Of a DNA stretch of 64,000 nucleotides, positions 43,209 to 54,313 are shown in pieces. This DNA comes from Craterostigma plantagineum. Lineage: Eukaryota > Streptophyta > Magnoliopsida > Lamiales > Linderniaceae. The notes below the pieces were generated by a model, which saw only the letters and a list, made by a program, of their open reading frames with translations, was not told the DNA's origin and ran no database searches. The stretch's first letter is position 1. Every line of letters starts with the position of its first letter. The stretch spans positions 152,001-216,000 of the forward strand of contig JAPQWV010000648.1 of NCBI GenBank assembly GCA_027422505.1. Reading direction: 5' to 3'. A program made the position numbers and the translations under genes.

Positions 43209-44564
43209 CTAAAGTGGTGGTGGGGGCGATGGTGGCCGCGGGCGAAGGTGGGCCATCGATTCCTGAGCAAGTCGAACGGACTCCTGTGTATGTTTCATCG
43301 CGGCGTCCATCGCCTGAAGGGCCAGCTCATATCGTTGTTGCTCCTCGCGGTAGCGTCGGTGGGCTTCTTCGTTGCGACGCTCGTACTCGTCCTGACGGCG
43401 TCGTGTCTCCTCGTCACGCTGTAGGGCCTCCTGATGGTAGTGGAGCATGTCCTCGCGCAGTGTGTGAAGGTCTGCGGCGGACGCGTAAGGAGCTACCCCT
43501 GATGACTCTCCCTCGTGGTTGCCGGAGGAATGGGAAGTGCCGGCGTCTGGGTGCACCGGAACTGGCCCTTCACCCGCAATTTCCAGTGGCTGGGGAAATG
43601 CGTCACCGAGATCCGTCTGCCCACGGTAAACCTCATACCAGATGTAAACTTTGTGCGAATGGGACCAGTTGGGCGCCTTGATCAACATCTTCATCTTCAG
43701 CATCATATCCTCGTTGACCAAATTACGCCCGCCCACAATCTGCATCTCCGGTGGATTGGCTGGCCACAGATTAAGGCCCTTGATGACCCTAGTAATGAAT
43801 GGCGCTACAGCGATCTTCCCGTGGCTACGAACGTCGGCTTGGGCCGCGAAGGCGTGCTTCAGGGCCATTCCTAGATGTACGTGTTCCCCGCGATGCATCT
43901 TGAGTAAATAGAAGAGGTCGCGAAGGCCAATTGCGCCGTGTGAATCGCCCCTTGGTGTGAGCAAAGTCGTCAGGAGCCGGTGGATATATCGCAGGCCGGG
44001 GCTCCTGAGCGACGAGGCCTTCGACGTTTTGACGCTGTAGGGGGGCTCGCCGGGTCTCGTAATCTCTTCCCAACCGGCCTGACGAAAGTCGTCGCTTGCC
44101 AGGTAATCCTTGTAATACAAGTCTGCCAATTCTGTGTGCCCGTCAGGTAGCTCCGGTGTCCCAATTGCACGGCAGATGTCTTCAATGTCCGCCACATGCT
44201 CTGTGTTAAACGCCCGGAATGTGATCTTGTTCCGGCCAAATTTTTCGTGGGCGAAGGTGGACAGAAACTCCAGTGTCAGCTCCTTATATCCCGGCTCGTC
44301 GATATGAAAGAAATCGAGCCACCCACTCAGTGACAGGTATCCGGCCACCTGCTGGTCAATGCTGTACTTCTCCAGCGTCTCATGATCAATCTGATCAGTC
44401 AGGATGAATTCCGTGTTCTTTAGCCTGTTGTAACGGGCCTGGTGTGTCTCATCGTCAAACTGCCCCATAGCCTGTAGTAGTGACGGTGTGTTTTGGCCTC
44501 GACGTGAACGACTCGTTGATCGCGAATCGTTAGCACGTCCTGCAGCGGTTCGGCTTTTACCCAT
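43209..44564 (-). CDS. Athila-2 3' ORF (env position), intact, 451 aa
   Basis: ATG at 44564, six bases after the splice acceptor; uninterrupted to 43209. The N-terminus (about 35 residues) is Ser/Arg-rich and basic, like a nuclear-targeting or RNA-binding tail. The central 300 residues are a globular region with YKELTLEFLSTFAHEKF, DIEDICRAIGTPELPDG, SPGLRYIHRLLTTLLTPRG and VYIWYEVYRGQTD. The C-terminal 90 residues are a highly charged Arg/Glu coil, then a proline run. No signal peptide or membrane helix, so it is unlikely to be a classical envelope. The colinear Athila-1 protein has three stops. It resembles what I remember of ATHILA ORF-1 family proteins; the function is unknown. Confidence 0.85.
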   Translation of the reverse strand: MGKSRTAAGRANDSRSTSRSRRGQNTPSLLQAMGQFDDETHQARYNRLKNTEFILTDQIDHETLEKYSIDQQVAGYLSLSGWLDFFHIDEPGYKELTLEFLSTFAHEKFGRNKITFRAFNTEHVADIEDICRAIGTPELPDGHTELADLYYKDYLASDDFRQAGWEEITRPGEPPYSVKTSKASSLRSPGLRYIHRLLTTLLTPRGDSHGAIGLRDLFYLLKMHRGEHVHLGMALKHAFAAQADVRSHGKIAVAPFITRVIKGLNLWPANPPEMQIVGGRNLVNEDMMLKMKMLIKAPNWSHSHKVYIWYEVYRGQTDLGDAFPQPLEIAGEGPVPVHPDAGTSHSSGNHEGESSGVAPYASAADLHTLREDMLHYHQEALQRDEETRRRQDEYERRNEEAHRRYREEQQRYELALQAMDAAMKHTQESVRLAQESMAHLRPRPPSPPPPL

Positions 44565-45350
44565 GGTACCTAAAAATCCAAATGTAAGTTGGCGAGAAGA
44601 AGATAATCAACACAGCTTGACTCGACCAACGAAACGACAAAATTGACAAATCTAAAGCAAGAACATATATAAATTCATAGCGGCATTTTGTCGAACACAT
44701 AATAGACATTCTAAACTATGCATTCTAAGTTCAACAATCGATCAACCAAACACATTCCACGACGCTAGATGATTAACCAACGCAAAATGATCCATGAAAA
44801 GCAACCAATTTGGGCAAAATTTTCCAAATTCCCAAAATCTCATCGTTAGGGTTTAGCATTCCAAATCGAAAATTAACACATGAAATTAACGAAGTAAACA
44901 TTCCCACAATATGATTATCATGTATCCAACCATAAAAGCACAAGACGAACACCAAATTAAACCCAAATTAGAAAAAAAAAACCAATTTCGAATTTTAGGG
45001 TTCGTCGTCCAAAATCGAAATTAACAAACGAAAACTATAAATCCGTCAACCCCAACACGTTTATAGCATGAATCTATTCATGCTAGAGCAATGTAAACAC
45101 TTAAAGATCCAAATCTGCGAAAATGCCCACAGTCGACAAAATATAATTTGGAGGATTAAAGCTCATACCTCGTCGATTTAAGCACGTTGAGAGGGAGGAG
45201 AGATGGATTGTTTGGTGTCGCCTGAGGTTTTAGCAGTGGATGTGGTTGGAGATGCGGTGATTTTGGAGTGAAAGAGATAATCGAGGGTTTGTTCGGTGCG
45301 AAGAAGATGAAGAGAATGATGAAATGTCGATTTTAAGGGTTAAAACCGTC
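44565..45350 (-). other. Leader of the Athila-2 3' ORF with intron 45168-44570
   Basis: Donor CGAG|GTATGAGC at 45169/45168 and acceptor TTTTTAG|GTACC at 44570/44569, intron 599 bp. The start codon follows at 44564. Donor and acceptor match Athila-1 in word and position. Upstream, a short exon (45350-45169) carries CT-rich sequence on the minus strand. Confidence 0.75.
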
Positions 45351-45353
45351 ACA

Positions 45354-45871
45354 TTCACGGCCGTGAATGTCAATTCACAAGCCGTGAAAATAGACAGTGT
45401 GCACCTATGTGTCGTTGTCACGGCCGTGACTGATGGAGTCATTGGCCGTGATCTCGGGCAGTAGGTTAAGCCCGTCTATGTCACGGCCGTGACTTTCGTG
45501 ACACGGGCCGTGACACCCTCGCCATTTCTTTTGATTTTTTTTTTATTATTTTTTTTTTTATTTATTTTTTATTTTTTTTATATATTTATTATTTATTTTA
45601 TTATTTTTATTTTTATTGTTTTTGTTTATTTTATTTTCTTTTTTTATTTTTATTATTATTTTTTTTTATTTATTATTTTTTTTATTTTTTATTTATTTAT
45701 TTATTTATTTATTTTTTTTTGTGAGTCACGGCCGTGAGGTTTACGCCTCTGGCCGTGACTTGAGGTAGTGATCGATATGGTTGTGGCTCTATACTTCACG
45801 GCCGTGCGTGCCTAAGCAAATCGCCGTGAACATCGGCAGTGGCCATCGTTTCGCCAGGTCGCGGCCGTGAC
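45354..45871. repeat. Palindrome units and T-rich low-complexity tract in Athila-2
   Basis: Palindromes start at 45354, 45417, 45480, 45725, 45795 and 45858 (spacings 63, 63, then 70, 63 after a gap). The gap 45530-45720 is a T-rich tract of short A/T repeats. Each palindrome is followed by a partly self-complementary core and a GGCCGTGAC or CGCCGTGAA half-site, the mirror of the Athila-1 array at 13609-13910. Confidence 0.85.
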
Positions 45872-46179
45872 TCACGAGTCATTGGCCGTGACTCTGTTAT
45901 ATTATTTTTTGTTTTTGTTTTTTTTTGTTTTTTTTTTAGATTATTGCTATTATTATTTTTTATTTTATTATATTATTATTATTATTATTTTTCTTTTTAA
46001 CTATGATTGACACGCAATCAACGAATTTTTCGAGAACGATTAGCGCAAGGAAAAATCTGATAATCGACAAAACAAATATCACTTTCTCGCGCGGCGTCAG
46101 ATCATCCAAGTCAAAAATTCGTCTGTATCATTTATGGGATTTGCTGATTTGACAATGATATTTTTGTGTCGTTCATGCC

Positions 46180-46187
46180 TATAAATA
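46180..46187 (+). promoter_or_regulatory. TATA box of the antisense mini-gene
   Basis: CTATAAATAG at 46179-46188 on the plus strand, opposite to the host element. Expected start of transcription near 46211, which leaves a 66-bp leader before the ATG at 46277. Confidence 0.6.
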
Positions 46188-46276
46188 GACAGTGGTGGAA
46201 CAACACAATAGCATCATCTACCATAAACCCACGTCTTCAACAATCTTATTTTCAGTATTTAGGTTAGCTAGCCACT

Positions 46277-46435
46277 ATGTATTGGGGACAGCAGCAAGAC
46301 CGTGAGAATGAAAGTGAAGAATACGTGAGGGTTCGACGCAACTTAGATATGCTGTCACTCTACTTCGCTCTTCTTGTGGGTTTGTTCGCAGTTTTACTCG
46401 CTTTCGTGTGTCTCACAAGGTGCACTTGTGAGTAA
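46277..46435 (+). CDS. Antisense small ORF in Athila-2, 52-aa predicted membrane protein
   Basis: Opens MYWGQQQDRENESEE, then a basic patch (VRVRRN), then one hydrophobic segment of about 21 residues (LSLYFALLVGLFAVLLAF) and a Cys-rich end CLTRCTCE. It would be a single-pass membrane microprotein with an acidic N-terminus. A TATA box lies 97 bp upstream and AATAAA signals at 46454 and 46609, so it has the form of a complete small gene, in antisense to the element. Athila-1 has nothing here: its pol end runs straight to the palindrome array. Antisense extra ORFs between integrase and the 3' LTR are known in some plant Ty3/gypsy lineages; I do not recognise this protein. Short ORFs can arise by chance; the promoter and signals are the main support. 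Confidence 0.5.
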   Translation: MYWGQQQDRENESEEYVRVRRNLDMLSLYFALLVGLFAVLLAFVCLTRCTCE

Positions 46436-46740
46436 CCCGCCCTTATGAAGCAAAATAAACTATTGTTCTGTCTTTTGTTCGCAGTTTTAATTTGCTTTTG
46501 TCTTGGTCTTTCACACGTTGTAATGGTGTTGTAACCATCTTTTATGTAGTAAAACTATGTTCCTATCTCATCTTTCGATTCTGCGTTGTACCCATCTTCA
46601 ATGTTTGTAATAAACTTATTATTAATTAACTATTACTGTTATTATTATTATTGTTGTTATTATTGTTTTATTTAATTTAAAATATATATATATATATAGT
46701 TTTAGATTTTATATATATATATATATATATATATACCTAA
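46436..46740. other. Trailer of the mini-gene and TA microsatellite
   Basis: Contains AATAAA at 46454-46459 and 46609-46614, a partial copy of the mini-gene's own 3' coding sequence (TTTGTTCGCAGTTTTA at 46381 recurs at 46477-46493), then ATT/GTT repeats and two TA runs (46682-46698 and 46711-46734) that border the insert. Confidence 0.55.
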
Positions 46741-46824
46741 AACATAAAATAGAAATACCTGGGTTGCCTCCCAAGGAGCGCTTCTTTTAATGTCTCAGCC
46801 TGACGTCCTTCCTAGGCTCTTATG

Positions 46825-48277
46825 CTAGCTTGAAATCGAGGTATAATACCTCTTATCGCTTAAATCTTCCTCGCCTCCATGATAATGCTTCAACCGATGC
46901 CCGTTCACCTTGAAAGTACCATGTCCCATACCTGAAATCTCAACAGTACCGTATGAGAAAACACGAGTAACAGTGAACGGTCCTGACCACCGTGACCTAA
47001 GCTTACCAGGAAAAAGCCTAAGTCGAGAATTAAAGAGGAGGACTTGGTCCCCTTCTTGAAATTCTCGTCTGTGCCTAATTTTGTTATCATGGTAGGCTTT
47101 TGAACGCTCTTTATACATTCTGGCGTTATCATAAGCTGATAAACGCCATTCGTCAAGCTCATTAATTTGGAGCTGCCGCTTTTCACCGGCTTTTCCCAAA
47201 TCCATATCCAATGACTTAATTGCCCAATAGGCTTTATGTTCGATTTCTACGGGGAGGTGGCATGCCTTCCCGTAAACCAATCTATACGGTGTAGTACCTA
47301 TTGGTGTCTTATACGCGGTTCTATACGCCCAAAGTGCGTCATTAAGCTTATTAGCCCACTCCTTACGGTTCCCAGCTATAGTTTTCTCAAGAATACGTTT
47401 TAACTCGCGGTTCACGACTTCTACCTGACCGCTAGCCTGAGGGTGATAAGGGGTGGACAGACTGTGTTTAACACCATATCGATCTAAGGTACGTGCAAAT
47501 TGGGTGTTACAGAAATGGGTGCCTCTATCGCTAATGATGCATCTAGGTGCCCCAAATCGTGAAAATAATGCTCGTAAAAATCGCACAACAACCCTAGCAT
47601 CGTTCGTGGGTAAAGCTTGCGCCTCGGCCCACTTAGACACATAGTCTACAGCAACCAGAATGTACTTATTATTATACGAGCTAGGAAACGGGCCCATGAA
47701 ATCTATACCCCAAACATCGCAAATCTCAGAAACTAGAATAAAATTTTGAGGCATTTCATCACGTTTTGAGATATTACCTGTGCGCTGACATTGATCACAA
47801 ATGTCAACATACCGTTGGGCGTCTTTGAAAATCGTTGGCCAATAAAACCCGCTTTCCAGTACCTTCTGAGCTGTTCGATTGGCTGCATAATGCCCTCCAG
47901 TTGGTCCGCTATGGCAATGCCCTAGAATCTTCGTCGTCTCAGGGGAAGCAACACATCGTCGTATCACCTGGTCTGCACATTGGATCTTCCCAAAAGTAAT
48001 ACTTCAAGTCAGAAAAGAATTTCTTCTTTTGCTGACTTGTGTATCCCTTTGGTAGAACCCTTGCAACAAGATAATTAGCGAAATCTGCAAACCAAGGAAT
48101 ATCGTCACTTACCACTTGTATTGCATACAAGTGCTCGTCTGGGAATGTGTCCTGAATCTCTTTGCCGTCCTTGTTGTAAATTTCGGACTCCTCTAGTCGA
48201 GAGAGGTGATCCGCCGCCAAATTTTCTGCCCCCTTTTTATCTCGGATCTCTATATCGAACTCTTGAAGGAGTAAGAC
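46825..48277 (-). pseudogene. Athila-2 RNase H end and integrase
   Basis: After a stop at 48278-48280 the frame runs 48220-47939 ([23 protein letters not shown]), where about 14 bases are missing relative to Athila-1 near 47986, shifting the frame. The integrase then lies open at 47967-46825: zinc region with [11 protein letters not shown] and CDQCQRTGN, core acids in [17 protein letters not shown] and VNRELKRIL, and the C-terminal region with [20 protein letters not shown]. All three catalytic acids are present. Ends near 46825. Confidence 0.9.
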
Positions 48278-49663
48278 CTATCCAATTAGCCGAGGCTTGG
48301 CGTCCGGCTTCGCTAGTAAATACTTAAGAGCAGAGTGATCAGTAAAAACAATAACTTTCGATAAAATAAGGTATGACCTGAATTTATCGAAGGCGAACAC
48401 GACAGCTAAGAGCTCCTTTTCCGTGGTCGTATAGTTTGCCTGGGCTGTGTCTAACGTCTTACTGGCGTAGTAAATTGGCCTGAAATGATTATCCTTACGC
48501 TGCCCTAGCACGGCTCCCACTGCGTAATCACTTGCATCGCACATTAGTTCAAAGGGCAACCCCCAATTGGGCGCAACCATGATAGGTGCTGCGATCAATC
48601 GCTCCTTAAGCAAATTAAAGGCATGCAAACATTCATCGTTAAAATCAAACGGAGCATCTTTCTCAAGTAATCTAGACATGGGTCGAGCAATTTTAGAAAA
48701 ATCCTTAATGAACCTACGATAGAAGCCAGCATGTCCTAGGAAACTCCTAATTGATCTCACGTTCGAGGGGACAGGTAATTTTTCTATTGTCTCTAATTTA
48801 GCTCGGTCCACTTCGATTCCTTTAGAGGAAATCTTATGGCCCAGAACTATACCCTCTCGAACCATGAAATGACACTTCTCCCAATTAAGTGCCAAGTTCG
48901 TTTCTTCGCAGCGTGCGAGTACAAGCTTCAGATTAGCAAGGCACACATCAAACGACGACCCAAATACCGAAAAATCATCCATAAACACCTCCATTACCTC
49001 ACCTACCAACTTGTCGAATATTTCCATCATACATCGTTGGAAGGTGGCCGGAGCGTTGCATAGACCGAATGGCATCCTTCGATACGCAAATGTACCGAAG
49101 GGACAAGTGAATGTGGTCTTCTCCTGGTCCTCAGGTGCAATGGGAATCTGCAGATATCCTGAAAGACCATCAAGAAAGCAATAAAATGAATGACCAGATA
49201 ATTTTTCTAGCATTTGATCAATAAATGGTAAGGGGAAATGGTCCTTTCTCGTGGCGTCGTTTAATTTTCTGTAGTCGATGCACACACGCCACCCAGTAAC
49301 GGTCCTTGTTGGAATCAATTCATTCTTATCGTTAGTGACGACCGTCATTCCTCCCTTCTTCGGGACCACTTGGACCGGACTTACCCAAGCGCTATCTGAG
49401 ATAGGGTAGATCATCCCCGCGTCTAGTAGCTTAATAACCTCTTTCTTCACGACATCTTTCATATTCGGATTGAGTCGCCTTTGACGTTGGGCGACTGGCT
49501 TAAACTCGTCCTCCATCAGGATCTTGTGCGTACAGTAGCTCGGACTGATCCCTCTGATGTCGGATATCTTCCACGCCAATGCCTTCTTGTGTGCTCTCAA
49601 CACTTCCAAAAGCTGGCCCTTCTGTCCGTCGTCGAGACTCGATGAAATGATGACTGGTAGCCC
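48278..49663 (-). pseudogene. Athila-2 RT and RNase H N-part
   Basis: Follows the stop at the protease-RT linker (49662-49664). From an ATG at 49609 it has 443 codons: RT with WRVCIDYRKLND (107-118), YLQIPIAPEDQ (152-162), [12 protein letters not shown] (179-190) and the catalytic FMDD at 209-212, then RNase H with [23 protein letters not shown] and [12 protein letters not shown]. It ends at a TAG where Athila-1 has tryptophan (RLIRW). Otherwise uninterrupted, with intact RT residues. Confidence 0.92.
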
Positions 49664-51988
49664 TCAATTGTTTCCGAGAAACGCATACTCGAGGTGGTCA
49701 GGTAACGGCTTCAACTCTAGGACGGGTGGCTCCTCGACCGAGCTCTTTTCCTTGTCTTCTTCGCTACTCTCGTCGATAGCTATGATGGGCTCGTCGACTT
49801 CCTCCCCACACTCGTCAATTGCCAAACTTTTCTGTGTATCCTGCTCGTAGGGGAACTGTGATAGACCTTGTACAGAAAAGAAAAAATCATGCTCAACAGC
49901 GTCTAAGTAGTAGCACTTATCATCATACTCATTAGTCTTCTTCATCGACTCAGCCATATTGAACGTAACTTTTTCACCGTCTACCGTCAAAGTTAACGTC
50001 CCATTTCTAACATCTATCATAGTTTCACCGGTAGCTAAAAATGGTCTACCTAGAATCAATGGAACGTTCTCATCCTCCTCCACATCTAAGATAACAAAGT
50101 CGGCGGTAATCACAAATTTACCTACCTTTACTAGGACATCCTCAATGACACCCCTAGGGTATTTTAACGAACGATCAGCTAATTGAAGACTCATCCTAGT
50201 GGGTCGTGGTTCACCTAATCCTAAGCGCTTAAACATGGAATACGGCATTAAATTTATGCTAGCTCCTAGATCAGCTAAAGCGCGTTCAACAACTAAGTCT
50301 CCTATAAGACAGGGAATCGTAAAACTCCCTGGGTCTTTGAGCTTCTTCGGCATCTTGTTTTGAAGTATCGCCGAGCATTCCCCTCGTAAGCACACCGTGG
50401 AAACATGTTCGAGTTTCCTCCTGTTCGTCAATAGGTCCTTCAAAAACTTGGCGAAGCTGGGCATCTGCGTAATGGCCTCAACAAACGGTAAGTTAATATG
50501 TAATTCCTTACACATGTTCATAAATTTACCGAATTGTGCCTCGTCTCTGTCCTTCTTCAGCCGAGCTGGGTACGGGATCCTTGGCTGGTACGTCTTCATC
50601 GGTGGTCGCTCGGTCTCCTTTGCCTTTTCTTTTTGGGGTACGACTTTCTCCTTTTCAGCTTCGACGTTCTCCTTCTCAGCTTCGGCCTTCTCAACATTGT
50701 CGCCTTTGTTTACCTCCACTTCTGACTCGTCGTGGATCTCGAAACTAGCCTTCTCAGTCGACTTCTTTTTGGGAGGCACCTCCTGCAACTCTCTTCCGTT
50801 TCTCAGGGTGACCGCCTTGCAATATTCCTTAGGATTTGGTTCGGTATAGCTTGGAAGTGAACCTTGAGGTCGTTCAGCCAATTGCTTTGCTATTTGGCCA
50901 ACTTGCAACTCCAATTTTCGTACAGACGCATCTGTATTTTGAGCTCGGAGATCAATGGATTGGAATTGTTCTTCCATCTTTGTTAATCGACTCTCATGGG
51001 CTTGAGTAGTCTTGTCGAAGTTTGAGAGGAGTCTTTCCATCATGCCCTTCATATCCCTCATGTCATTTGATCCTGAACCCTGAGCCGTATTATGATAGTT
51101 ATTGCTTGATCCTCCGGCTTGAAATCCCGGTGGTGGCCCTTGTTGGAAACCGGATTGCCTTTGCACTTGATGGCCTTGATTTCCGTAAGAAAGATTTGGA
51201 TGTGCTCGAGGTTGGAAGCTTCTCTGTCCTTGATAATTTCCCATGTAGTCAACGTGTTCCACCGGTGGTATGACTTGACATTCCGACGTCTCGTGGGCTG
51301 CACCACAATTACCACAATGCGGTACGTAAGGTATCTGTTGCGGTGGTGCGGTGGTCATCGGTGTCATTACAGCATTAACGGTCGGTGGTTGAGTAACTTT
51401 TGGTAGTAGCGCAATGATCATCGTCTGAAGTTGAGTTTGCGTCGTGGCAACTTGTTGTTGAAGAGCGTCAAACTTAGCATTCATCGCCGTGTCCTCACTT
51501 ACTTCGAACACTCCAGGCACCCTCATTCTTGTGTTGCCTCGCATGAAGCTGTTCCTTGTATAATCTTCAATTAGGTTCCAAGCTTCTGTGGCACTGAGTT
51601 TCACAAGTCCTCCGTTTGCGGCCCCGTCTAGCATATGGGCCGTTTGATCATTGAGTGCTTCGTGGAATCGATTAACGATTGCGGCCTTTGTCATTCCATG
51701 CTGCGGACATCTCTTTAGTAGGGCTTTGTACCTCTCCCAAACTTCGTAGAGGTTCTCCGTGTCCTTTTGGTGAAAGAGTGAAATCTCAGTTTTCAACCGA
51801 AGTACCTTTGATTGCGGGAAAAAGTAGCCAAGGAAAGCTCCTCGTAGCTCGTCCCAAGTAGTGATAGACCTAGGTGGTAATAGCTCCAACCACTCCTTTG
51901 CTTTGTCTTTGAGAGAAAATGGAAATAGCATAAGCTTGATGGTGTCGTTTGGAACTCCATTGATCTTGATAGTGTCCGTACGGATCAT
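49664..51988 (-). pseudogene. Athila-2 gag and protease
   Basis: 774 codons. The gag part opens DTIKINGVPNDTIKLMLFPF and KEWLELLPPRSITTWDEL, typical of Athila/Tat gag. A zinc finger CGNCGAAHETSEC lies at 225-237, a Lys/Glu-rich linker at 400-460, and the protease carries ALADLGASINLMP with the catalytic D at 573, then PLILGRPFLATG. The DLGA triad is lineage-typical. The frame is separated from the gag N-terminus (52388-51870) by a break near 51990 and ends at a TGA where Athila-1 has glycine. Confidence 0.9.
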
Positions 51989-52388
51989 CTTCAGACCTTC
52001 CTTCGAATTGAGCCGTCTGAAATATCATTTGGAGCCACGAATGTTTCAATTCGAAGTTGTTGTTCTCGAAAGGTGGTATCACGATTGCCGATTCCGTACC
52101 ACCAAGGGTGTCGTGCTTGAGCAAATCTTGCAGTGATTGCTCCTCGTTATTAACTTCTTGATCTGCCATCTTCTTTGGTGTCCCCGAACTATCAACCGAC
52201 GTCTCGATGTGAGAAGTGTTTGTCGTGTCTTGAGAACCTTCTCTTGTGTCTTGAGAATAATCAACTAGCTGAAATGAATTTTCGGACGAAGAACTTCCAA
52301 TTACTTCCTGCCTTAGTCTTCGTCGCAACGTACGCTCGAAATTCGGAGGTGCTTCAATGAGTGGATACGATGGATGATTTCGGGTCAT
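51989..52388 (-). pseudogene. Athila-2 gag N-terminus
   Basis: Starts at an ATG at 52388, 165 bp after the primer site. Reads through a polar, Ser/Thr/Gln-rich head and FELKHSWLQMIFQTAQFEG, after which the expected continuation DTIKINGVPND is in another frame; bases appear lost around 51990-52010. The wrong frame stays open to 51870 by chance. Confidence 0.8.
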
Positions 52389-52552
52389 TCACTGTAAGAG
52401 TACACCCTGAAGACCAACGAATCTCGTTAGTTAATTAACAAGTTACAACCGGAAAAATAATCGCAGATCAAAGAAATCTGATAACTAGAACAAAGTAACA
52501 AATAAGCGGATGGCTAAATTACCGAACACAGGTGTTCCTAATATCAAATTAT

Positions 52553-52570
52553 TCCCCGGCAACGGCGCCA
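52553..52570 (-). other. Athila-2 primer-binding site, tRNA-Asp
   Basis: TGGCGCCGTTGCCGGGGA on the minus strand, six bases after the 5' LTR end (52577). This is the classic Athila match to the 3' end of tRNA-Asp and confirms lineage and orientation. Confidence 0.94.
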
Positions 52571-52576
52571 AAAACT

Positions 52577-54308
52577 TGATCGCTTGCGTGTGTGTTTAAA
52601 TAAAAGATCGTGCGAGTACGTCAAGTAATAATTAAAACGAATATATTATAACTAGAATCACGCGCGATAGGCAGTGTACCTATCGTTTGTAATATAGCTA
52701 TAGTGAATATCCGAGTATCGAACACGAGGAATAAATTGAGTACTAGTATTAACCTATCGAATCGATATTTAGCCTAAATAAAAGAGTAGGATTTGTTTAT
52801 ACTACGAACTAACTTAACAGAGCAACTTAAAGGATCGGAAGACTAAGGAACACAACTAGAAGCAATAAGAGTGACTTAAGATGATAAATATGTGTTCGGG
52901 ATTCGGATCCCGCTAGGTGCTGTCGGCTAAAGCTACGGAATATCGTTCCTACGTGAAAATCGACTAAATCGCAGTAATTTCCTACCCACTCACGGATTTG
53001 CTGTCGCCCTAAACATTCGTGGGAATCTAAGTTTAGCGATTACTAGATGGCGAGGATCGAGTATTTGCTGTCGCCCTATACTCGAATCCTAACGTCTACG
53101 AACGGCCTGATCGTTATTTAGCTATCGCCCTAAACGATATACCACGCATTCATATCAACACATAGACATATTGATACAAAGAAACAATATCATAGAACGA
53201 TAAATTGTCGAATACACGTGTTCACGATTATCCTACGCCTTAACTACGACATAACCCAACGTTCATCTATTCCCAAACACACAAGAGGATTAGCTACTCA
53301 TATTAAACGTCACAACAACGAGATTTAAAGGTAACGAGGATAGAGAACTCATAAAAACTTCCCTAAGAAGTGAATATGGCGTTTCCGAGGTGGAGCTCTC
53401 GTTCCTCGATCGTATGAGCGTAGCTTCGTCGTCGGATCGTCCCTTGAGCTTCTCCGAATCACGGGACTGCTTCTAGTGTTCTTCCTTCTCTTCTTTGCTC
53501 TGAGTTTTCGTCCCTATCAAGTTATTTTCAGTTCTAAGGAGCATCTCCTTTTTATGCTTTGAAAATGGGCTAAAACCCTGAATTTTAGCACGTTCACGGC
53601 CTCTTAATGGGCCTTCACGGCCGTGACGGCGGCTAAAAACCCTATTTCTTGACTTCCTGGCATGAGTCACGGCCTCGTGCAACACGTTCACGGCCGTGAA
53701 GGCGGCTTAAACCCTAAAACTTGACTTTCTGGCATGAGTCACGGTTTGTTGCATCTGAAGTCACGGCCGTGACTTCAAGGAATTTTCTTCATCAAACACT
53801 CTGCCATCGTTCACGGGTTCTTGCTTGAGGAGTCACGGTCGTGACAAGGGAGAGTGAAGTCTCTGCCTAGATTCACGGCTTCGTACAACGAGGTTCACGG
53901 CCGTGACACTGTAATATCTCTCATGCTCACTGCCCAAGTTCACGGCCTAGTGCATAGGAGTTCACGGCCGTGACTTTCGATAATCGACCCACTGCCCGCT
54001 TTCACGGCTTCGTGCAGTATGATTCACGGCCGTGACACTAGGTGACCTTTGCTCCTTAAGCTCTCTGCCAACATTCACGGCCTCTGTTAAGACTGTTCAC
54101 GGCCGTGACTTATATCTGGCAGCTTCAAACTTCGCCATTTTCGTGTCGTTTCCGCCTCGTTTTCGTTCCTTTTCGCTCGATAATCATTCGAAGGTCCTAC
54201 AATATTTAAATGGGTGTAAATAGAGCCAATAAATGCATAGAATGATCAAAACTTTCCTATTATAACCCAAATAAACATAACAATAAACGTATTAAAATAC
54301 GTTTATCA
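52577..54308 (-). repeat. Athila-2 5' LTR (element orientation)
   Basis: 1732 bp, nearly identical to 39833-41569. Differences include a 5-bp deletion near 53913 and about ten substitutions. Hairpins at 52985-53138, palindrome units at about 53592-54109, terminal hairpin at 54283-54306. Confidence 0.95.
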
Positions 54309-54313
54309 AGTAG
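54309..54313. repeat. Target-site duplication AGTAG, right of Athila-2
   Basis: Perfect copy of 39828-39832. Confidence 0.95.

Larger units (their letters stand above)
39833..54308 (-). mobile_element. Athila-2: complete Ty3/gypsy Athila element, 14.5 kb
   Basis: In element direction: 5' LTR (54308-52577), tRNA-Asp primer site, gag, protease, RT, RNase H, integrase, palindrome units, intron, intact 3' ORF, non-coding region with an internal polypurine block, terminal polypurine tract, 3' LTR (41569-39833). Target duplication AGTAG. The LTRs differ at about ten bases and one 5-bp indel in 1.73 kb, suggesting on the order of 0.2 million years at 1.3e-8 per site per year. Gag-pol has one nonsense change in the protease-RT linker, one in RNase H, and frame breaks in gag and before integrase. 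It inserted in the copia B env-position ORF. Confidence 0.96.

Noticed and set aside
45489..45737. Open frame of 82 codons in the T-rich tract
   Set aside because: Almost only Phe, Ile, Tyr and Leu, produced by a T-rich low-complexity run.
46277..46435. Antisense mini-gene as an integrated small DNA virus component
   Set aside because: A TATA box, a short ORF with membrane segment and AATAAA suggest this idea, but I see no origin stem-loop or TAGTATTAC nonanucleotide nearby and cannot match the protein to any viral family.
52577..54308. Independent genes in the Athila LTRs (for example near 53473-53691 and 40729-40947)
   Set aside because: Identical in both LTRs, cross the palindrome arrays, and have no support beyond being open.
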